A stretch of DNA of 64,000 nucleotides, from the NCBI GenBank assembly GCA_025370075.1, contig CP073016.1, positions 682,001 through 746,000 on the forward strand, read 5' to 3'. The stretch comes from Chryseotalea sp. WA131a (GTDB lineage Bacteria > Bacteroidota > Bacteroidia > Cytophagales > Cyclobacteriaceae). Under the pieces are notes generated by a model. It did not search any database. It was not told the DNA's origin and was given only the letters and a program-made list of their open reading frames with translations. Shown in pieces: positions 34,968 through 43,744 of the stretch (its first letter is position 1; every line of letters begins with the position of its first letter). The position numbers and the translations under genes were made by a program.

Positions 34968-35350
34968 ATCTCATTTACATATAAACTCGAGTATTCAGTT
35001 ATGTTACACCTTATCAGAATGAGGTAGTGGCTAATTAAACTCAAGATTGTGAAAGGTTTATTTGGTGAGGATTTTAGACATACTTCTAATTTTAAAAGCG
35101 ATACTTTCTTATTTGGTTGTTGTTAAAATTATTTTTTTGATAGTTTTTTCTACCGAATGTTAACCTTGGAATAATTTTTAATAGTTTTGGTTAAACAAAA
35201 TCGAATCTGCCATCACCGTATGGTAGCAGGCAATATTATTTATTTATTAGAATACCTATTTTTCTTATAGAGTGACTTTCTATGGATCGTCTGCTAGTTT
35301 TTAGTTCGTTGATCTGCTGTAAACCTCTTGCGTGCAGTTTTGAGTCTTTG
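34968..35350. other. AT-rich left border of the accessory island
   Basis: 383 bp without a supported gene. It is markedly AT-rich. TAGTTTTG at 35182-35189 fits the -7 consensus but has no good -33 partner. It could hold the original promoter of the fibre-like gene now separated from it by the IS1380-type element. No period-7 array is seen here. Confidence 0.45.
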
Positions 35351-35355
35351 TTTAA

Positions 35356-36748
35356 CCCAGATTTTGCAGTAGAACTATCCAGTCAGACTTAGTGGCAGGT
35401 TTATTTTTTGGACATTTGAGAATAATCCATCATACCATTGCCTTCTTTTGAGTGGGACGGACATTTTCAGTACCCATTTTTGGGCTTCCTGCTCCACCCA
35501 ACTTCCAACTGCAAAGCAGTTGAACCTTAATGTGGAAAGCTTGGGCTGTGGCTGTTTTTGATGGGTTATTTGCCGGAATAGGCTCATCAAATTATAGGCT
35601 ACCATCACAAAGCGCATAGCTGTTTCAGTAGCACAAAAACTATCCATGCAAAAGCCTTCTGTACCGAAATCTTCTTTCAACTCCTTGATCCTGTTTTCGG
35701 CATCACCCCTGCGCTTATATTGTTCCCATATTTCTGTTGCCGGCAGGGCTTGGTTAGTGACAAAGGCATGGTACCTTTTGCGGTACACTTTTTCGTCCGC
35801 TATGCCCACGCTGCTGAATAATGTCTTGAGCTTCTTACCCGTTGCCCTGGCCCTGATTTCTTCACTTTGTTTGATGACCACAATCCTACGGGCTTTGCCC
35901 CAGCCGCCTTGCTGGTAGTTTATTTCCGATACCCATAAGCCTTCGCCTATCGCATTCCATTGGGTGATACCATAAATGCTGGCTTGTAAATTGGCATACA
36001 GCTTACAGGCAATGACGTAGGGGATATTTCTCTGCTCAATGAAATCCAAGACTGTACCGGTACAAAACCCACTATCGGCCCTGAACAACCCTACTGTTTT
36101 GTTTTTGAGGATGGCAAAGGTCTCTTCTAAAAAATGGATGCAGTTGCTGTTGCTCCCTGTATTGCCGCTGCGGTTCCAGCAATTGGCCACCATGCGTATG
36201 TCATTGACAAAAGCAAACAAGGGATGATGGCTGCCACGGCCAGGCTTCTTGGGGTTGTACCCTTTTTTGCTGCCCTCCTGTTCCCCGTAACGGGTGATCA
36301 CACTGCTGTCCATATCCAACGTGTAATTGTCGAATTGGATCTGCTCAAAAAACCACGTGTACAGTTCAATGAAAATTTGGTGGTTCATTGAGGGCGTAAA
36401 CTTTTTAAAGAAACGCCCGAAGGTGGTCCCCGAAGCAACCCGCTTCCATCCAAATATCTGGCGCAACACTTCATCAACCCGCACCACCGCTGTGTGACTA
36501 AAACGAAAGCAACCAATCCAGATGCCCACCCAAAAACTCTCTATTATACCCACGGCATCTATCCGGTTGTTACTCTTGCTCTCAGGCAAACCAAGCTCGG
36601 CCAACTTCTTGCTGATCCCAGTTTGGTCAATCAATATTTTCATCTCTTTCATCCCGCCCCACGCTGTTACTAATTTATCGGTATAGTGGTGTTCCATATT
36701 CAAATATAAGACACCTTGTCACTATTTCATTCTACTGCAAAATCTGGG
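35356..36748 (-). mobile_element. IS1380-family insertion sequence, complete
   Basis: 1,393 bp. The terminal inverted repeats are 19 bp (CCCAGATTTTGCAGTAGAA at the left end and its complement at the right), flanked by a 5-bp target duplication TTTAA (35351-35355 and 36749-36753). It holds one intact transposase gene, so it is probably recent and active. It sits 53 bp upstream of the fibre-like gene, with the transposase on the opposite strand. Confidence 0.93.
35375..36703 (-). CDS. IS1380-family transposase
   Basis: 442-residue DDE transposase that moves the surrounding element. Family motifs: TLDMDSSVITRYGEQEGSKK followed by GYNPKKPGRGSHHPLFAF (first Asp, near residue 130), GLFRADSGFCTG (second Asp, near 218) and RGDAENRIKELKEDFG (Glu, near 340). 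The frame is complete from within the right terminal repeat region to 19 bp from the left end. An alternative ATG two codons in (MEHHYTDK) is equally possible. Confidence 0.93.
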   Translation of the reverse strand: MNMEHHYTDKLVTAWGGMKEMKILIDQTGISKKLAELGLPESKSNNRIDAVGIIESFWVGIWIGCFRFSHTAVVRVDEVLRQIFGWKRVASGTTFGRFFKKFTPSMNHQIFIELYTWFFEQIQFDNYTLDMDSSVITRYGEQEGSKKGYNPKKPGRGSHHPLFAFVNDIRMVANCWNRSGNTGSNSNCIHFLEETFAILKNKTVGLFRADSGFCTGTVLDFIEQRNIPYVIACKLYANLQASIYGITQWNAIGEGLWVSEINYQQGGWGKARRIVVIKQSEEIRARATGKKLKTLFSSVGIADEKVYRKRYHAFVTNQALPATEIWEQYKRRGDAENRIKELKEDFGTEGFCMDSFCATETAMRFVMVAYNLMSLFRQITHQKQPQPKLSTLRFNCFAVGSWVEQEAQKWVLKMSVPLKRRQWYDGLFSNVQKINLPLSLTG

Positions 36749-36801
36749 TTTAAATGCCTTTCGTTTTATTTAATGATGAAATCCCCCAAACTTAATTTTA
36801 T

Positions 36802-39672
36802 ATGAACACTACCCAAACACGAGAAGAGATGTGCCTGCGTGGCCTGAAAATGAAATTGCTTACCGGTTTTGCGATGAGCCTTTTTGCTTTTGCAAGCTAC
36901 GGCCAAGTGGCCTCCACCAATGGCAATTTTACCGCCACCACGCCCAGCAACCTATCGTTGCAGGCAGGAGCTACACCCACCACCCGGCTCACCATCCTCA
37001 ACAGCAACGGCTTTGTTGGCATCAACACAACGGCACCATCCGATTGGCTGCACGTGAACGGCAACGTGAGGGCCAACCAGTTCAATACTGTCAACGGTAT
37101 ATTTAACACCACGGCAGCTGCCACCAACATGTCGTTCAACATCAACGGCACCAACCGCATGACGCTGTTGGCCACCAACGGCAATTTTGGCATCGGCACG
37201 GCCGCCCCTGCTGATCTTCTGCACGTGAACGGCAACGTGAGGGCCAACCAGTTCAATACTGTCAACGGTATATTTAACACCACGGCAGCTGCCACCAACA
37301 TGTCGTTCAACATCAACGGCACCAACCGCATGACGCTGTTGGCCACCAATGGCAATTTTGGCATCGGCACGGCCGCCCCTGCTGATCTTCTGCACGTGAA
37401 CGGCAACCTGCGCGGCACGCAGCTCAACCTTACGGGGGGCATACTCAATACCACGGCCAGCACCACCGACCTTTCTTTTAGGACCAACAACACGGCACGC
37501 ATGACCATACTGGGCTACAACGGTTATGTTGGCATCGGTACCAACAGCCCGGCCAACCAGTTACAAATAGGCCCGAGCCCCAATGGCTGGGGGGGAAATG
37601 ATCTGGTGGTGGCAAATGGCAATGGAGGGCTTGCCATTAGTACTGATGCTACTGAAACCTTCTTGGCTAGTACAAAAGATATCTCTATAAAACCAGGAAA
37701 TGGCGTACAGTCCATTTACGCAAAATCGGATGGCAACGTAGGCATTGGCACTACTGCACCCACCGAAAAATTATCCATTAAGCAGCCTGGTGCAGCTTTT
37801 GCATTGACTGATGCGAGCATAACAAATACTGACTATAGCACCTTCAAAATTTGGGCAAACAATCAAAATGTTTTTGGATTGGGGGTTGGGGCTGAAACTA
37901 AAGCCTCCTATAATCCACAACTTCTATTTGATGGATTAAATAATTCAATTATTGCGTCTGGTACATTAGGCATTGGTACTACTACTGTCAATCCTGCGTA
38001 CAAATTAGATGTAAACGGTACCATCAATGCCACCAGTATTTTGGTTAACGGTCAGCCTATATCAGGTGGCACTTCCTCGTGGACCAACATCGGCACCGAT
38101 ATCAATTTCCTGACTGGCAGTGTGGGGATTGGAAAGGCCCCCGCTGCCGGTAACAAGCTGGATGTTGAGGGGAACGTTAATTCCACAGGCATATTTTTGA
38201 ATAGCAACCCTGGGCTGGGCGACCCTACCTTTACCACGCGAAGTGCAGGTACTAAATTTGTATTGAGCCCATCTTTGGCATCTGCCGCGGCTGACTATGC
38301 TTTTGGGGCTAGCGCCAATACACTTTGGAGTTCGGTAAACACAACTTCATCGTCTTTTAAATGGTTTGGTGGTACCACCCTTGCAGCCACCTTGACGGGA
38401 GGAGGCAATCTTACGCTAGGGGGTTCTGGGTCTATCAAAGCAAGGAACGTTATACCCTCTTCGATAAATTTAACTACTGCGGGTGCTACTACTACACTTA
38501 ACTCCTCAAGTCACTATTACCAAAATTCCACAGTGGCTCAAACGATCAAGCTCCCCGTTGTTACCACCCTCAGCAATGGACATCAATTCTTCATTAAAAA
38601 CAGTAGCACGCAGCCCGTTACCGTGCAAACCTCCGCTGGCACGGCCTTGCAAGTAATGGCCGCCAATGCCACGCTGGAATTGACCTGCATCAACACGGGT
38701 GGCGGCACGGGCACGGCCAGTTGGCAATGGGTGTACAACACCAACACCGCTGGTAGTCCTGCTACTTCGCAATGGACCACCACTGTAAGCAACATAAGTT
38801 ATGCTGCGGGCAATGTGGGGATTGGAACGTCCACCCCGATTGGCAAGCTCGATATCAACGCTGCAGGCGTTCAATTGCGGCTGTCGGGAGGCACTGTCGC
38901 AGGGGGAGTTTGGACTAGCGCTACTGAGCATTTATACCTAGCTGATTGGAACACCGGGACAAAAGGATTACTTATTAACATGACTTCAGGCAATATAGGC
39001 ATAGGCACCACTTCTCCTTCAGAAAAACTTGAGGTGAATGGAAACGTAAATGTGGGACTAAGCACTGGTGCTACAACTGGTTATGGTAGCCGATTGAATT
39101 TAAGGGGTCTTATTGATGATGGCGACCCCATTTGGATGTCGCGTTACAACGCTGGACCTAATCAAACTGAATTACGTGTGAATATCGGGGACGATGTTGG
39201 TGGAGAGGATGCCTTTACTGTTGGCAATTTTTTCTATGGTGATGGACAATGGAAGACTTTTATGAAAGTACAGAACAATGGCAACGTAGGCATCGGCACA
39301 GCCGCCCCTGATGCAGCCCTTACCGTAAAAGGTACCATCCACACCAACGAAGTGAAAGTTGACCTCAATGTACCCGGCCCCGACTACGTCTTTGAAAAAG
39401 GCTACGACCTCATGAGCTTGGAAGAAACCAAAGCCTACATAGATGCCAACAAACACCTGCCCGAAGTGCCCTCGGCCAAAGAGATGGAGAAAAACGGTGT
39501 GCAACTGGGAGAAATGAATTTGCTATTGCTTAAAAAGGTGGAGGAGCTGACGTTGTACTCCATTGAGCAAAACCAAAAGCTAAACTACCAACAATCTTTA
39601 ATTCAAAAACTGCTCACAGAGCTTGACCAATTGAAAGCTGAAAATAAAGCAAATGGAAATAAAGAGAAATAA
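36802..39672 (+). CDS. Secreted fibre-like repeat protein with coiled-coil C-terminus
   Basis: 956 residues (or about 940 from the ATG at 36850, which leaves signal peptide MKLLTGFAMSLFAFASYGQ). The body is built of NGNFGIGTAAPADLLHVNG-type beta repeats, resembling phage tail-fibre and S74-peptidase-associated stalks. The C-terminal ~110 residues read YVFEKGYDLMSLEETKAYID, then HLPEVPSAKEMEKNGVQLGE and a coiled coil. This ending is common in Bacteroidota proteins found beside YD/RHS genes. No intramolecular chaperone Ser-Lys dyad is evident. The stop overlaps the next gene by 20 bp, so they are co-expressed. It is likely a surface filament; partner unknown. Confidence 0.82.
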   Translation: MNTTQTREEMCLRGLKMKLLTGFAMSLFAFASYGQVASTNGNFTATTPSNLSLQAGATPTTRLTILNSNGFVGINTTAPSDWLHVNGNVRANQFNTVNGIFNTTAAATNMSFNINGTNRMTLLATNGNFGIGTAAPADLLHVNGNVRANQFNTVNGIFNTTAAATNMSFNINGTNRMTLLATNGNFGIGTAAPADLLHVNGNLRGTQLNLTGGILNTTASTTDLSFRTNNTARMTILGYNGYVGIGTNSPANQLQIGPSPNGWGGNDLVVANGNGGLAISTDATETFLASTKDISIKPGNGVQSIYAKSDGNVGIGTTAPTEKLSIKQPGAAFALTDASITNTDYSTFKIWANNQNVFGLGVGAETKASYNPQLLFDGLNNSIIASGTLGIGTTTVNPAYKLDVNGTINATSILVNGQPISGGTSSWTNIGTDINFLTGSVGIGKAPAAGNKLDVEGNVNSTGIFLNSNPGLGDPTFTTRSAGTKFVLSPSLASAAADYAFGASANTLWSSVNTTSSSFKWFGGTTLAATLTGGGNLTLGGSGSIKARNVIPSSINLTTAGATTTLNSSSHYYQNSTVAQTIKLPVVTTLSNGHQFFIKNSSTQPVTVQTSAGTALQVMAANATLELTCINTGGGTGTASWQWVYNTNTAGSPATSQWTTTVSNISYAAGNVGIGTSTPIGKLDINAAGVQLRLSGGTVAGGVWTSATEHLYLADWNTGTKGLLINMTSGNIGIGTTSPSEKLEVNGNVNVGLSTGATTGYGSRLNLRGLIDDGDPIWMSRYNAGPNQTELRVNIGDDVGGEDAFTVGNFFYGDGQWKTFMKVQNNGNVGIGTAAPDAALTVKGTIHTNEVKVDLNVPGPDYVFEKGYDLMSLEETKAYIDANKHLPEVPSAKEMEKNGVQLGEMNLLLLKKVEELTLYSIEQNQKLNYQQSLIQKLLTELDQLKAENKANGNKEK
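37048..37389 (+). repeat. Two 171-bp tandem repeats inside the fibre-like gene
   Basis: Units 37048-37218 and 37219-37389 are almost identical (one visible difference, AACGGC versus AATGGC) and encode two copies of a 57-residue module. A third, diverged module starts at 37390. Exact repetition in frame suggests recent duplication and scope for length variation. Confidence 0.9.
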
Positions 39673-42600
39673 TAAGCTGCCACTTTTTATAAATGAAAAA
39701 ATAGTTGGGAGGCTCTTAAGAGCTACGTTGTTGCTCCATTTTTTAATGGCATCTTCATTCAATTGCCTTTCGCAAGGCGAGATTCCAGTCGATATGTTTA
39801 CAGGAACTCCTTCTATCCAAATTCCTTTGTGGTCATTGACAGATTATGACTTGGTAGACAATGTTCAACTAAACTATAAGTCAACTGGCTTGAGAGTAGG
39901 GCAGCCAGTGGGTGATTTTGGAATAGGATGGAGTTTACAAGCAGGAGGCTCGATAACCAGAGAAGTGAAAGGGCTGCCGGATGATTTTCAAGGTGTGGGT
40001 GCTGATCTACGTAGGGGTTGGTTGTATCTCATATCGGCAGGCAATGGTGTGGCAAGTGATGTTGGAGGATTTACCAATAGTGCCGATTTAGCGGCTGGCT
40101 CAAGCTGTACTGACGAAACAACAGATTATAATAATCTAAATGGGTACAATTATAACATTGATACCGAGCCCGATGTATATTCTTACAGCGTTGGAAGCTT
40201 TTCAGGCAAATTTGTGTTTGACAACTCAAACTCCACTCCTGTCATTCGCCTAGTTCCGTTTGTTGACATAAAAATTCAACCTATCTTTTCTTCAGCCAGC
40301 GACTTTAAAATACAGTCATTTAAAATAACAACAAACAATGGAGTAGTTTACACATTTGATCAACCTGTAATGCAAGACAGGTGGACGGAAAAGTTGGATT
40401 GGTCTTTTAATCCGAGTAACCCCGTTCAATTTCGGCAACGAGACTTCTCACTCTACGATTTAGCCAGGTACAATAAAAAAGTAAATTTTGCGAGCGAATG
40501 GAAACTGAGTCGAATGGACTCTCCCTCTGGGGCATATATCGTATACAATTATACTTCTTATCTAACCACTTCTATTGAGCCATTTATTGTTGGATTTCGA
40601 TCACCAACAAGTAGTGGCATCATAAGCAAAAGTATTTTCTCCACCCGCACAGATGGCGAGCAGAAAACACTTGCCTCTATCCGAGCATCTTCGGGGCAGC
40701 AATTGACAATTGCGACTTCCGAAAACAAGAGAACTATCTTGGTGTCGGATAGCAGGAGGGCAGTTACATCCATTAAGAGATATGAACTTTCTGTTGGTAG
40801 TTTTCTTACCTCTATTCAGGAGATTTCCGGGTGTGACTTATTGCCACCTTACAAATTTACATACGTAGGAGTGACTCCCGATGGCGCAGCGACTGAATAC
40901 CCGACCCAAACCTCTTTTGAAAAGGACTTCTGGGGTTACTACAACGGAAAGACAAATACACATGCATTCCCTAAGCTTTATGTTTACCCGGCATTGCCAC
41001 CGTCAGAGCGTTACCGGATTCATCCCATTCCTGGATATAGCGGCCAAGTCTACGTACTAGACGGTAGCGATCGTATACCCAATAGCAACAGCATGCAAAT
41101 CGGTGTTTTGGAGACGATTCAATATCCGACAGGTGGTGCATCTACGATCAAGTATGAACCAAATAGCTATTACGATCAGTTAAGTGCTCAAACTTTAATT
41201 GGTGGAGGCTTGCGGGTTGCCTCTGTTACATATTTTGATGGAATAAATACAGCTTCAAAAATTATCAAGAATTTTAGGTACAATGATGAGTCAGGCCAAA
41301 CTTCTGGACGGCTATTGACAAAGCCCGCATTTGCCATTCCTACTTACGAATATTGGGATCCCACTACTTCATCCCCTGAAGCTCGCAAGTCATATGCACA
41401 GCTTTCTGCTGGATCAGCACAGGAAATGTGGGAATATCTTACTGTCCGGACTGAGGACGACCTATTTTCCACGGAGACCACACGTGATAGTTATATTGGG
41501 TATAAGACTGTTACTGTAACCAGACCTGGTTCCGGCTCAGCAAAGTTTGAATTTTCGTTGCCCGGTTCCTTTGGTGAATCTATTAATGGCGATTGGATTT
41601 CAACTCAAAATAAATTTGTTAGAAACAGCGCCACCTGCCCCACGATGGGCATTGTTTCAGATGGAGGAACCTACGCATTTCCATATGCTCCAAATACTAA
41701 TTATGAATATGAAAGGGGTTTGTTGTTGACAAAAACAGAATTTAATCAAGCAGGTACAAAGGTCAGAGAAACAATAAATCTTTATCAGAGCCTAATTGTT
41801 CCGGGTACACAGCCGCTAAAAGTATGGGGTTTAAAATACGACCGCTATAGCAATTCCTTAGATGCCTTTTTCTATGGCAAATATTATTATTTGACGGGTG
41901 TTCAAAAAGTGGCACTATCAGAAATGGTGACCGTTTTTGATGACGCTGATGTTTCGCGCAAAACCACAAGTAAGACTGAGTTCTTTTATGAAAGTCCGTA
42001 CCATAAATTATTGAGCCGTGTAAAAACGACCACCAGCGAAGGTTTTATTTTTTCCACCAGGAACAAATATCCTTTAGATTATGGCGCCATTCCTTACAAC
42101 AGTGACAACTCTTTAAAGATGATCCAAAAGCTTCAGACCTCGTTTAGAAACTCCACGTTTGTTGAACAGGTTCAGTCAGTGAACAAAGGGATGGGCGAGA
42201 AAACGGTCTCTGCCAACTTGATAAAATTTAATGAATATGGAACCAGCGTTTTGCCACAGTATATACTCTCACTAAATGCGGCAAATGGTATAACTGATTT
42301 TAAAGATTCAAATCAGTTGCTTCAGGGTGGCACCTACATTTTCGATATCGATTCACGCTACCAAATTAAACAGTCAATTGAAGGTTATGACCTTTACCAA
42401 AAACCGCTCACTGCAATCGGCACTGATAACATACCAATGAGTACACATTGGGGTTTGAAAAAGACTTTGCCGATTGCTACTGCCAGCAATGCGAAGGCAG
42501 GCCAATTTGCTTACTCCAATTTTGAAGCGTTTGGTCTCGCTGTCGATATTTCAGGATTTGAATTTCAGCTAAGTGGCAGTCAAGCGATTGGGATGGGTCG

Positions 42601-43726
42601 CACAGGCAACAATGCACTTCATCCGGTTGCTAAACTTACCCGAACGATTGACAAGGCTGAGGCGCTCAATTATATATTATCATTTTGGATGAAAAAGCAA
42701 AGTGGTTCAGTAGATTTTAACGTGACTATCAAGAATACTTCTTTAACCACTACCTACTATAGCAATACCTTTACGGTTAATCCATCGACTTCTAATTTTG
42801 AATATTTTCAGAAAGTAATTCCATCAACATCCTTCCCGGCCAGTTTTGTAATAGAACTGCAAGGTCAATTTGCACCGGGTATTACTGTAGTTTCTTCCAA
42901 TTCATTATTGCCTGTGATTGATGATGTTCTTTTTTACCCTGACAATTCGGACGTAACAACCTATTCTCACGATCCGGCTTACGGAGTTCAATCGGTGACC
43001 AATAGCAGAGGACTCACCCGCTTTACAAAGTATGACAATTTGGGGCGGGCAGTCTACGAGTTGGATCAAGACAATAATATTCTTAAGAAGAATACATATA
43101 AGTATGCCGCAACACCAACACCCATTTTGACTGCCAATTTCTCCTGGGCAGACGGTCAAGTCTACGATTTCACAGACATTGTATTTGCTGCGTTTGGCAA
43201 CGACTGCATTGATGGTGCAACTTATCAATGGGATTTTGGAGGAGGAGTACTGCTCAGTGGAAAAAGTGTTACTTACAACTATTCAACCACTGGCACTAAG
43301 GCGGTCATACTAAATGTAACACACCCTACCTATGGTTTTGCAACAGTTACTAGAAGTTTTTCTGTTGCACTGAAGACATGGAATGCAAATATTTGTGCAA
43401 AGGGTGTTGCTAACTATAATCAATGTACAGGGGATGTATTACAGACTTATACGTGTAGTTCGATAACCGCTAATCCCCCTAGCCTTGGAACAATTTTTCA
43501 AGCTTTATCTTTTACCCTACCCCCGGGCGAGTCAATTGTAGGCTATCAATGGAAGAAAAAATATACCACTGATTTGTATTGGACAAATGTTTCCACTACA
43601 ACTTCTTATACCGCTTCTTCTCTCTACAATGACCCCGGTTCAATTGATATTCTTTTTGAAGCAACTACTAATACTGGCAGAAAATGTATTGCTGGATCGG
43701 CAATTAGTATCACCACGTGCAACTAA
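39653..43726 (+). CDS. Very large secreted YD/RHS-related protein with PKD domain
   Basis: 1,357 residues. An N-terminal signal (LLHFLMASSFNCLS) is followed by GEIPVDMFTGTPSIQIPLWS and VQLNYKSTGLRVGQPVGDFG, GIGWSLQAGGSITREVKG: the start seen in Bacteroidota proteins of the RHS/YD group. The long middle is beta-rich without clear YD repeats until RGLTRFTKYDNLGRAVYELD near residue 1115. A PKD-like fold (TYQWDFGGGVLLSGKSVTYN) lies near 1185 and the C-terminus is a further Ig-like region ending in CIAGSAISITTCN. There is no RHS core. Its start overlaps the preceding gene and the next gene begins 18 bp after it, so the three form one operon. Confidence 0.85.
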   Translation: MEIKRNNKLPLFINEKIVGRLLRATLLLHFLMASSFNCLSQGEIPVDMFTGTPSIQIPLWSLTDYDLVDNVQLNYKSTGLRVGQPVGDFGIGWSLQAGGSITREVKGLPDDFQGVGADLRRGWLYLISAGNGVASDVGGFTNSADLAAGSSCTDETTDYNNLNGYNYNIDTEPDVYSYSVGSFSGKFVFDNSNSTPVIRLVPFVDIKIQPIFSSASDFKIQSFKITTNNGVVYTFDQPVMQDRWTEKLDWSFNPSNPVQFRQRDFSLYDLARYNKKVNFASEWKLSRMDSPSGAYIVYNYTSYLTTSIEPFIVGFRSPTSSGIISKSIFSTRTDGEQKTLASIRASSGQQLTIATSENKRTILVSDSRRAVTSIKRYELSVGSFLTSIQEISGCDLLPPYKFTYVGVTPDGAATEYPTQTSFEKDFWGYYNGKTNTHAFPKLYVYPALPPSERYRIHPIPGYSGQVYVLDGSDRIPNSNSMQIGVLETIQYPTGGASTIKYEPNSYYDQLSAQTLIGGGLRVASVTYFDGINTASKIIKNFRYNDESGQTSGRLLTKPAFAIPTYEYWDPTTSSPEARKSYAQLSAGSAQEMWEYLTVRTEDDLFSTETTRDSYIGYKTVTVTRPGSGSAKFEFSLPGSFGESINGDWISTQNKFVRNSATCPTMGIVSDGGTYAFPYAPNTNYEYERGLLLTKTEFNQAGTKVRETINLYQSLIVPGTQPLKVWGLKYDRYSNSLDAFFYGKYYYLTGVQKVALSEMVTVFDDADVSRKTTSKTEFFYESPYHKLLSRVKTTTSEGFIFSTRNKYPLDYGAIPYNSDNSLKMIQKLQTSFRNSTFVEQVQSVNKGMGEKTVSANLIKFNEYGTSVLPQYILSLNAANGITDFKDSNQLLQGGTYIFDIDSRYQIKQSIEGYDLYQKPLTAIGTDNIPMSTHWGLKKTLPIATASNAKAGQFAYSNFEAFGLAVDISGFEFQLSGSQAIGMGRTGNNALHPVAKLTRTIDKAEALNYILSFWMKKQSGSVDFNVTIKNTSLTTTYYSNTFTVNPSTSNFEYFQKVIPSTSFPASFVIELQGQFAPGITVVSSNSLLPVIDDVLFYPDNSDVTTYSHDPAYGVQSVTNSRGLTRFTKYDNLGRAVYELDQDNNILKKNTYKYAATPTPILTANFSWADGQVYDFTDIVFAAFGNDCIDGATYQWDFGGGVLLSGKSVTYNYSTTGTKAVILNVTHPTYGFATVTRSFSVALKTWNANICAKGVANYNQCTGDVLQTYTCSSITANPPSLGTIFQALSFTLPPGESIVGYQWKKKYTTDLYWTNVSTTTSYTASSLYNDPGSIDILFEATTNTGRKCIAGSAISITTCN

Positions 43727-43744
43727 GAGATTATAGCATCATCA

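Noticed and set aside
37048..37389. Tandem repeats considered as a CRISPR array
   Set aside because: Units are 171 bp, in frame, without spacers; they encode protein modules.
36897..37508. Long antisense open frame of about 200 codons on the minus strand
   Set aside because: It is the shadow of the repetitive, GC-biased fibre gene; its own repeats mirror the 171-bp unit and no start region or family match is seen.
36802..39672. Fibre-like gene as a sign of a prophage
   Set aside because: No other phage genes (capsid, terminase, integrase, lysis) are near; signal peptide and co-transcription with YD/RHS genes fit a cellular surface protein.
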